Part shown: positions 21,201-30,200 of the stretch, one piece after another | Position numbering within the stretch: the first letter of the stretch is position 1 | Layout of the letters: every line of letters starts with the position of its first letter | NCBI GenBank assembly: GCA_023213315.1 | Contig: JAKCPI010002000.1 | Coordinates: 62,001-126,000 of the forward strand | Reading direction: 5' to 3' | Origin: Euborellia annulipes | Lineage: Eukaryota; Arthropoda; Insecta; Dermaptera; Anisolabididae | DNA: 64,000 nt | The notes under the pieces: generated by a model | The model's database searches: none | The model's input: only the letters and a program-made list of their open reading frames with translations | Told to the model about the DNA's origin: nothing | Program-made: the position numbers and the translations under genes

Positions 21201-24200
21201 TAAATATAAATTTTCAACCTCATAGCTCAATTCTTTCTTCCTTAAATTTGAACACAAAGTAACTAAAATTTTGAAAAAATTATAAGATGACAGCGGACCT
21301 TGGGGAGCGTCAAGTTGTTAAAATTTTATTAAAACTGAACTTACAATTGCTTTACTGAAAGTATATTAAGGTGCGCGTCTCGAAAAGCCATTAGAAGACG
21401 ATTCACTACCGAGTTACTCGAGGCGGCAAAAGATGGCGTTAGTTTTCCCCATAGGAATACAAGGGATTTATTCCATTTCATTTGAAAGATTCCAGCAAAT
21501 TAATTAAGGGTAGAAAATTAATTATTTTTTAACACAATGATTACTAATTTAATTATCTATAAGATATAGAGCGAATTTTTTAAAAATATCTTTTATTTAA
21601 TGCGATTAATCTAAAAAAAATTTTTATTTTTTCGAAAATCAAAAAAGGGCTTCTATACGTTGTAGATATTTTAAATAGCTTTAATTAAAAAAAAATTGAG
21701 GTCGATAGCTTCAAAATTGTGGCCGCAATCTCCCAAAATATGCACCCCGAGACGCGCACCTTAATCAATTTTTTCAACTCTCTTTAAAAGAAAAAAATAC
21801 CAAGTTTTATTTATAGAGGCTGATAAATAATACAATTGAAAAAATACTAAAAACTAAGTTAAAATACCTTTGTTTTTTGAGGTTAAAGAGTCAATTTATA
21901 TTTTTTCAAAATTTTCGTTATTTTTACAGGTATTATAACCAAATTGGCTTTTCGTGACTTTTTTAAGATAATAAAAAGAAAAATATGAAAAAGTTACTTT
22001 CTATATTCTGAATATTAGCCTTTTTTTTGTTTTAAAACGTAGAACGTGAGGACTTTTTTTTTCACAGGTTTGTTTTCACATTTTTAAATTATTATTGGTA
22101 AAAAAATAAAAATTTAATATACGGGTATTTTATCGCTGAGGATGGTAAGTTGACATTTGATAGTTTGATTATAAAGAAAAAGTTCTCAAGGGACAGACAG
22201 TCTCATTGTTGAAATTGATTTAATGAGTCATTTTGATAACTTACCTACCCCAACATTAAAATAGCCTCCCTATGGGGAAATACATGGTGTTTGTCCTTCA
22301 GCTATTTTAATGCTGAAGGACAAACACAATGTATTTCCCCATAGGGAGGCTATTTTAATGTTGGGGTAGGTATGTTATCAAAACGACCCATACATTTATA
22401 GGTTAGATTCTAGATAAACAAACAAGTCTCTGTCAATGTCCTTCGGGACAGTCAAGTTCAAAACATTTGCAGCTGATATTCGAGGAAATTCACTTTTCAG
22501 GTTTTTGTTTTTATCATTTTGAAAGGGACTCAATTGGGATCTCTTAAATATTCAATGAATGAGCCCTTAAAATAAAAAAAAAAATGATAAATTTTTTTTA
22601 TTATTTATTAATATAAATATCAAAATATAATTAAAAAAAATATAGGAAAAAATAATTTTTGATAGTTAACAATCAAATACAATTATAAAAAAAAAAAATT
22701 ATATTTTGAATTGATCGGATGTAACTCAATTTGTTTAGCGAATTCAATATTTATATAATGAAGGGAATGTTATTTTATTTATTTAATGATGATAACGTTT
22801 TGGTTGAGAATTTAGAATCAGGGACTGGGAAAATTCAATGGAGGAAAGAGAGAGAGTGATAACCACTGTCGGGGGAGGGGAGAGGAGAGAGGGGGAGGGG
22901 GGGGGGTCATACAACGATATTATTTATCATAAATGACTTTCGTTTTGGTTAGGAAAGGGAGTGAGCCAATGTCCTTGTCAAATGGTCACCATTCTCAAAG
23001 GCTAACAAAAATGAGAAACTTTTTCTAAAATAAAAAATGTACATATTTTTACAACTATTTATATAAAAATGATTACTTTTCTACTTTTAATAGAGTAAGC
23101 AAAAGAAGAGCTGAGTAACTTCAATCTTACTCAGAGAAACCATCGAATTTAAGTTAAATTCAAATTAAAAGTAAAGTAGAAAATTTATTATTTAAGAGCC
23201 GTCGGTGCGGTGAAGTTAGTTCTTACAATTATCCCTATCCAAATAAAAAATATATACACATGATTAACAATAAATCCTTAGACTCGGTGGGGCGTGATTA
23301 TTGAGAGGGGGGGGAGGGTACCCCCAAAAACAAAATACACATTTTTCGCCTCACAATAAAACATTTCAAGCACCACTGAATAGATTTAGGAATTCTGTTA
23401 AAATCTTTTGATCCTAACATCCATTCGAGTCGATCTATTAAATAAAATTATTTTTTGTTTTTATTTCTTTCCAAATCCTAATGGCAAAAATATCATCTTT
23501 ATTACGTAAAATAAGTATTTTTTTTTACTTTTATTTTGTTTGTTTTTTTGTTTTAAAATTTTTTTCTTGTTATTTACACGTTGAATTTAAATTTAATTTT
23601 CAAATGTATATTTTATTTTTTATTCTTTCATTTATTTTTAATTTAAAATAAAAAAATTTTCTTTTCAAATTATAAAATATTTGAAAAAAAAAAAAAAAAA
23701 AAAAAAAAATATATATAAAAAAAATGATGTCTTCAAATTTTACAAATAAAAATTCCTCTTTTTTTGGGCTTTTTTTTCTTTTCTTGATTTTTTTTTCTTT
23801 TTTTGTGAATTTAAATAAAAATGGTGGCAGTCCAGTCCGAAAACGAAATTTGGCGCTTCTTATTTTTATTTTATTTTTTCTTAATGAATTGACGAGACAC
23901 GTCCGGTGACGTCAAGTCTTTCTTTGGGTGGGGAAAAAACGGGAAATTTTCAATCGATTTCAATTAATAACATGACGCCTGGAAATTTGTTATTTTGTGT
24001 TAAATTCATTTTTTTAAATTGAAAAATAAAAAAAAAAAAAAAAAAATAAAGAATAGTAAGAAAGAGAAAAAAATGAAAATTAGTTTCTCACTTCTTGCCA
24101 GATATCTTCGGTATTTTCGCCGTTAACTGGAGGTGGAGGTGATGATGAAGATTTTTCATCTCTTTGTGACTTAGTTGAAGTGATGATCACTTGAGGATTT

Positions 24201-27200
24201 GTAGAAGGGGATGAAGATTTAATAATAATGTTGCCATTAATGGTAGGGGAATTTGTGTTTTTTGTTTTTGTGTTTGCTCTTGTTTTATTTTTATTTTTAA
24301 TGTTCTTTTCAGTTTCTTCTTCATCTTCTTCTTCCTCTTCCTCTTGTTCATCTTCATCGTCTTCTTCAACTAATAAATTAACTGGAACAAATTCAGGAAC
24401 ATCTGGATTGAGATTATCTCGTGTGCTCTGAGTTTGTTCTTGTGTGTATGAATATAAATCGATTGGGAAGTGATGGATGCTCGCTGGGAAGAGAATGCCA
24501 TTCGAGTTGTGCATCAATTCATGATTTGTTGCATCATTAATCGGCCATTTCTCTGGTTCTTTTAGAGTTCGCACCTAAAACAAAAAAAATCATGATTTTA
24601 GTCTCTTCTTATCTTAGTTTCTGGGGAAGAGCAGTTAAAATTAAAATAAAGAAATTTACCCTCAACAGAACACTGTAAAACTAACGCTTTTTAAAATTCT
24701 TTTGCCCAATGGGAATTCCTTTCTTATTTAGATATTTGATTTCATGCCCCATGGCTTCATTTAAGCTAACTTTTTTTTAATAATTTCACACACTGTTCTT
24801 TTCTTTTATATTTAGTAAGAAACAAGAAAAAGAAAACGTAAACTTGTTGGTATTCTACTGTAGATGATTTCTCCAAGTAAAAACAAATAAGAGAAAATAA
24901 AAAGTTTAAAATTATTATATATTTAATAATTTTGGGATAAAAATGTCAATTCTAATAAACATTTTACATTATGTAGCTATATATCGCCTGCTGAGAATGC
25001 TGAATGGCGGAAATCCGAAAATTCAATTTTTGAATTAGGCCTACGAAACGTTAAAACGTTTTCTCTTTTCAGTGCCAAGTGGAGAAGATATATTTCCACT
25101 CTTTGCTATTGATTCTGACCTTCATTTGTGATTCGGCTATTTAAATGTATTTGTTTATAAAACTTTCAAACGCCTTTTCTAGAATTGTTCAATTTCGGAC
25201 TTTCGCCACTCAGCATTCTCAGCAGGCGATATAATCAAATAAATTTTTGTATGTACCCTATAGGGGCCGCATGAAAAAAGTTATGCTCATCTAAATAGAA
25301 TCTAATAAGATTCATTAAGGAGGATTCTTCTCAAAAACGAAAACATAAATTGAAGTGGGTTTTCACTTTATTTTATTGTGTTATACTTCTTTCTTAATTC
25401 CAAAATTTGGGAATTGGCATATTTTAAGATACCCGGAGAGGCCTTAACTCGGGAAGCTTGCGATTACCAACTACTCACAAAATGCGAGCCCCTTCAGTGA
25501 AGTAACTTGAATATATATATACTTACTTTAAAATCAACAATTTCAAGTTTTTCTGAATTTTTTATTGCCTCCATAACTAATTTAAGATCGGTTGAAAGGG
25601 CTTTAACACGATGAAAAGATGCTATTAAAGTAATAGGTATAAAACCATCGGCGTCCATTTTGCGTCTCAAAAAGAAATCACGGTGAAGGTTCTCTTCGCT
25701 AAAGTAATATTCTCTAAAAAAAAAGTAAAAAAAAAAAAATAGATTTGATTGAATTAAGAATAAAAAATAATTATTAGATATTTTAAGATTATTTATCAGA
25801 GTAATTTTCTCTCAACATGTCCTTTCTGATGGGAAAAGAAGACAAAATATTTTAAAAATCATCATTGATAAAAAAAAAAAAAAAAAATATTTATTATGGG
25901 AAAAGTTCATTTAGATTTTTAGAATGTTTTAAATTAATAAGAACAAATTCTTTTTGGATAATGAAATATACTTACATTTGTTTTCTAATATATTCTTTAG
26001 TTTTGGGCTCATCGAAATGCATATAAGTTGAATTATCATAGTAACATGTGCCCATATATGGAAAGAGATAATTAGTCGATGTTGCCTCTAAGCCGAATTT
26101 CAACTAAAAAAAAAAAAAAAAATTATCTTCTAATATATAATTTAAATGATAAATTAAATAGCTAAAAAATAAATATCATCAGAATATCCTTGGTCACCAA
26201 ATTATTTTTCTTCTGTTGGGGAAAGAAGACAAAATAAGGAAATGTCATCATTAAATAAAAACAATACAAAGGGATTCCTATAAAACTCTTACCTATAAAC
26301 AAGTATAGATCTCTAATATGAAAGTATTGCGATTGCATTAAAAATTCTACTGAAATTTTATTAAACCTGGAATACTTCCATTTTTTTTTGTTAGAATATA
26401 TTTTGATTGTAGCCCACTTCGCTTTTTAGAAATATTATTGACCCTATGGTTTCGACAAAGCTTGTCTAAAAGTAGAACATGTTGACTACAAATCGTCCGA
26501 TCAGTGGTTCGACACCCGATAATAAATATTTTAGAATGATAGACAGGAAGAGAGGAAGGATGTCAGCCAAAAGAAGAGCCTCTGTCGAATAAAAATCTCA
26601 ATTCAGAAGACGTTTCTGTTTTAATTAAATACATTCAATTAATTAAATAAAGCCATCATCAGTTCTTAAGAAATTATTGGCAATCTCAAGGTGTAATGCA
26701 GATAGAGTTGTTATTATCATCATCATATATTGTATGTTTATATTTATATAACAACTCTGCATCTCAATGGTGTACACCCTGAGATTGCCAATCTCTTAAG
26801 AACTGATGATGGCTTTATTTAATTAAAACCGAAACATCTTCTGAATGGAGATTTTTATTCGATAGAGGCTCTCCTTTTGGCTGACATCCTCGCTTCCTGT
26901 CTATCATTCTAATCGTTGAACAGCCACTTCTCTTATCAACAATAAATATTTTATTTCATAAATAGAATTGTCTAGAGCTCCCGGGTTCTACTTCGTTTTC
27001 ATTAGTACCAATTAAATATTTTTGTACTTAATTTTTAATCATGGTTTGTCATCGATATGGATTGTTGTTGATAGAACTCACCACGTCCGTCCTCTGCCTC
27101 TATAATAATTAAGTCTCGAATAACCAGAATTATTTGTTAGAAAATCGTCAAATCGGAATGGTAAGATTGATTTATTCTTTTATAATTAAAAAAACAAACA

Positions 27201-30200
27201 TTTAAATTTATTTAGGAATCCCTTTTTTACTTAGTTTTTAATCAACATCTGTAATAAACTAAAATTGATGGGAATAATTCAGATACCTGTGTATAATCAG
27301 TGGGATAATCGGAATATTCGGCTTCAGCATGATTTGTCGGTGTTTGCTGTCTTCGATATGGGATATTGTTGTTTGTAGAACCCCCTCGCCCACCACCTCG
27401 TCCTCCTCTACCTCCTCCTCGGCCTCCACGATGTCTAGGTCCTCCTCCACCTCGGCCACCTCGATAATGAGATCTTTCATTTCCTTCTCGCCAGTTATCA
27501 CCATAATCTGAACCTTTAAATAATCAATTAGTTTTTTTAATAAATACCATTTATTAGAGCATAAAGATAAATACCATGATCTCCATTTTTCTCCTTGTAT
27601 CCAGCAGGACCACTAGCGTGATGACGAGGAGAACGATCTCGTTTACTTCTTGCTTTTATTAGATCGATATCCAAAGGAACCCATTTCTTTTTTAAATCTA
27701 AAAATAAAAAAATTAAATTATTGAACTTTAATAAATATGCGCTTTAATGGCCTTCATTGCCAAGGCGCCCTAAACCGTTATGTAATAATAACAAATATGC
27801 ACTTCAAATAGCGCAGACACTTGGCTGATTCGACATGAAATTTTCATGAGAATAGAAAAGAATATTTATTCAATCAGACTATAGCTATAGACTATCAGTC
27901 GCTAATTATTCTGTTAATTTTATACAATTATTGTTTTTGAGTGTGCATTCTTTTTTGGTGTCTCTCGGACTTGAACCAGAGCCCTTCCACCGTCAAGATG
28001 GATATGCAGCCGTTACTTTGTATCATTGGGCAGGCCCTGATTCAAGTTTAGAAGCCAAATAAAATGATTATCTTGCACATTTTTATCTTAAATTATGTCT
28101 TTGACATAAAATGCACCAAATTGATTTTTATTTATTGCCAAAATCTTTTTTATTTTAACGTAAGGCTGTAATTTTGGCGAAATGAATGCTTCATTCCAGT
28201 GATGGATTAATGCAATTTTGTCGGGAGAGGGCGGTTTTTTTTTTTTTTTTTCTAGTTTTTTTTATTTAAGGACTTTGTCGGCATCTATGGCCATTTAGAC
28301 CCCTTTCCTATTTATTTAAATTGATTGGTAACAAATTCAATTGAAATTAAAGGGCGGAAATCATAATTTCTTTAGATTACTAGTTTTTATAACTTTTTGA
28401 ATTTCTTCTCTGGGGGGGGGAGGGGGCGATCGCCCCCCACCGCCCCCCCTTTAATCCGCCCCTGCTTCATTCATACTGGTATTTGCATCAAATATATTTT
28501 CTTACTAGCTTATTTATTTAAAATAAAATTCATTTTTATATTAAATTGGCGGACATTTTCAAATTTAAAAAATAGCATGTATTTTATTTAAAAAATAATC
28601 TTGTGACGCCCCCTGAAAGATTAGAAGAAGGCAAATTCGATCAAGGGAGCCATTAATTACGAACTATATTTTTCAATCCTTTAAAGTAAAAATATTTTAT
28701 AAATAGGATCAATAAATATTTGATAAAAATAATTTCAATTCCAATGCCATAATCTCTCTTAGAAGAGTGAAAAAGTTTCAGACTAAAGGTCAAGGGTATT
28801 ATTTATAATCTGTCCAATTTTAATTTAATCTCTCTTTTTATACTAAAAAGAACAAAAAATATTTAAAAAACCACTTGATGTCTTACTTTTTTTTCGTGAT
28901 TCATTAGAGGTTTCGCCGTTTTGAGGATTTTGGTTTGTTTGATCTCCGCTGCTTTCGTGCCCGCTACAAGAACCGCTGCTGCTGGCTGAAGAACCCGCAG
29001 CAGCATTATTTCTACTTCCATCCGAGTTGTGGCCATTTTGTTTAGCCGATCCAAGAATCGACTTTTTCTAAAAAAAAAAAATTGGATAAAAATAAAGAAA
29101 TTTTGCAATTGGAATTTTTTTTTTTTTTTTTTGAGATATTTAATTTTGGGATATAATGAAAGAGTGAATGGAATCCAAATAAACAATGCTACAAGTTTTT
29201 AGAATCCTTTAGCTATCTCTTTTTCCTCATCTGTGTTTGATAGCATCTTCGATTCACTCTTTTATTATTTATAAGGGCACATCAAGACATGCTTCAGTTC
29301 ATTTAAATTAAGTTGGGCGGATTAATAACTAAATTACTTAAATTTTATTAATGACTAAAGAAGAGAAAATGCAGCGTATACAAATTTTTAATTCTTTCTC
29401 GGATGATGTTTCAGGACTTGCGATACAAAGAAAGACATTTAAAGGTGTCAAGTTGTGAAAATAACCACCTTAAATATATGATCATTCCAAGTGAATGGGT
29501 CAAATGAGTTTATATTATAATAAATAAATAATTTGTGATTTTCATTCAATTAGGGACTTTTTGAAGATTGTAAAATCTAAGCCCTGTGAGAGAATAAAAG
29601 AAACAAAAAATGCATTTTCTCATTTTCAAAATCTAACATCACAACAAATAATTATTTCAATAAAAGCCTTGTACAGATCTGAATATTGAGCCGAACAACA
29701 AATTCTATATTCGTTTGAAGGGAATCGTGTTTGTAAACACGAATGCTCGCGAATATGTTAGCGAGATCAAAAACAAAACGGCGAATATGCAGAGAACTCA
29801 GCAAGGGAAGAGCCCCAACATATTCCATTCGTTGTTCGGTGCAATTTTCAAGTCTCTACAAAGTTTTTAAAGATATACAGTACATTATATATATATGTGT
29901 TTCCAAAACGGGGCCCTCCTGGGGGCGCCGCTGCTGATCTCTTAGGGCGCCGTGAAAATTTTCCTATACAAAATATTATCTATTAATAATATTATCACTT
30001 TATAAAATGTTACTCGGAAATTTGACCAGCTTACGATCTTGTAAGCTGTATTCGAAATGTAGAAAAAAACTATTAGTAACAACAAAAGGTTTGCTCCAAA
30101 ACCGAAAAAGATTGGGAACCCCTGTATTATATTATCATATGAATTAAAAATCAAACCAACGAACATAAAAATTTAAAATTAATCAAGATTTTCAAATGGA

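Larger units (their letters stand above)
26545..26925. mobile_element. Fold-back element with hammerhead cores (copy 1)
   Basis: Arms (about 26545-26700 and 26755-26925) are inverted copies: AGCCTCTGTCGAATAAAAAT outside, AGATTGCCAATCTCTTAAGA inside. Both arms carry CTGATGA...GAAAC. A second copy is at 36715-37125. Confidence 0.85.

Noticed and set aside
24228..24431. Serine-rich open frame on the plus strand
   Set aside because: It is the antisense of the acidic Glu/Asp run of a LARP1 exon.
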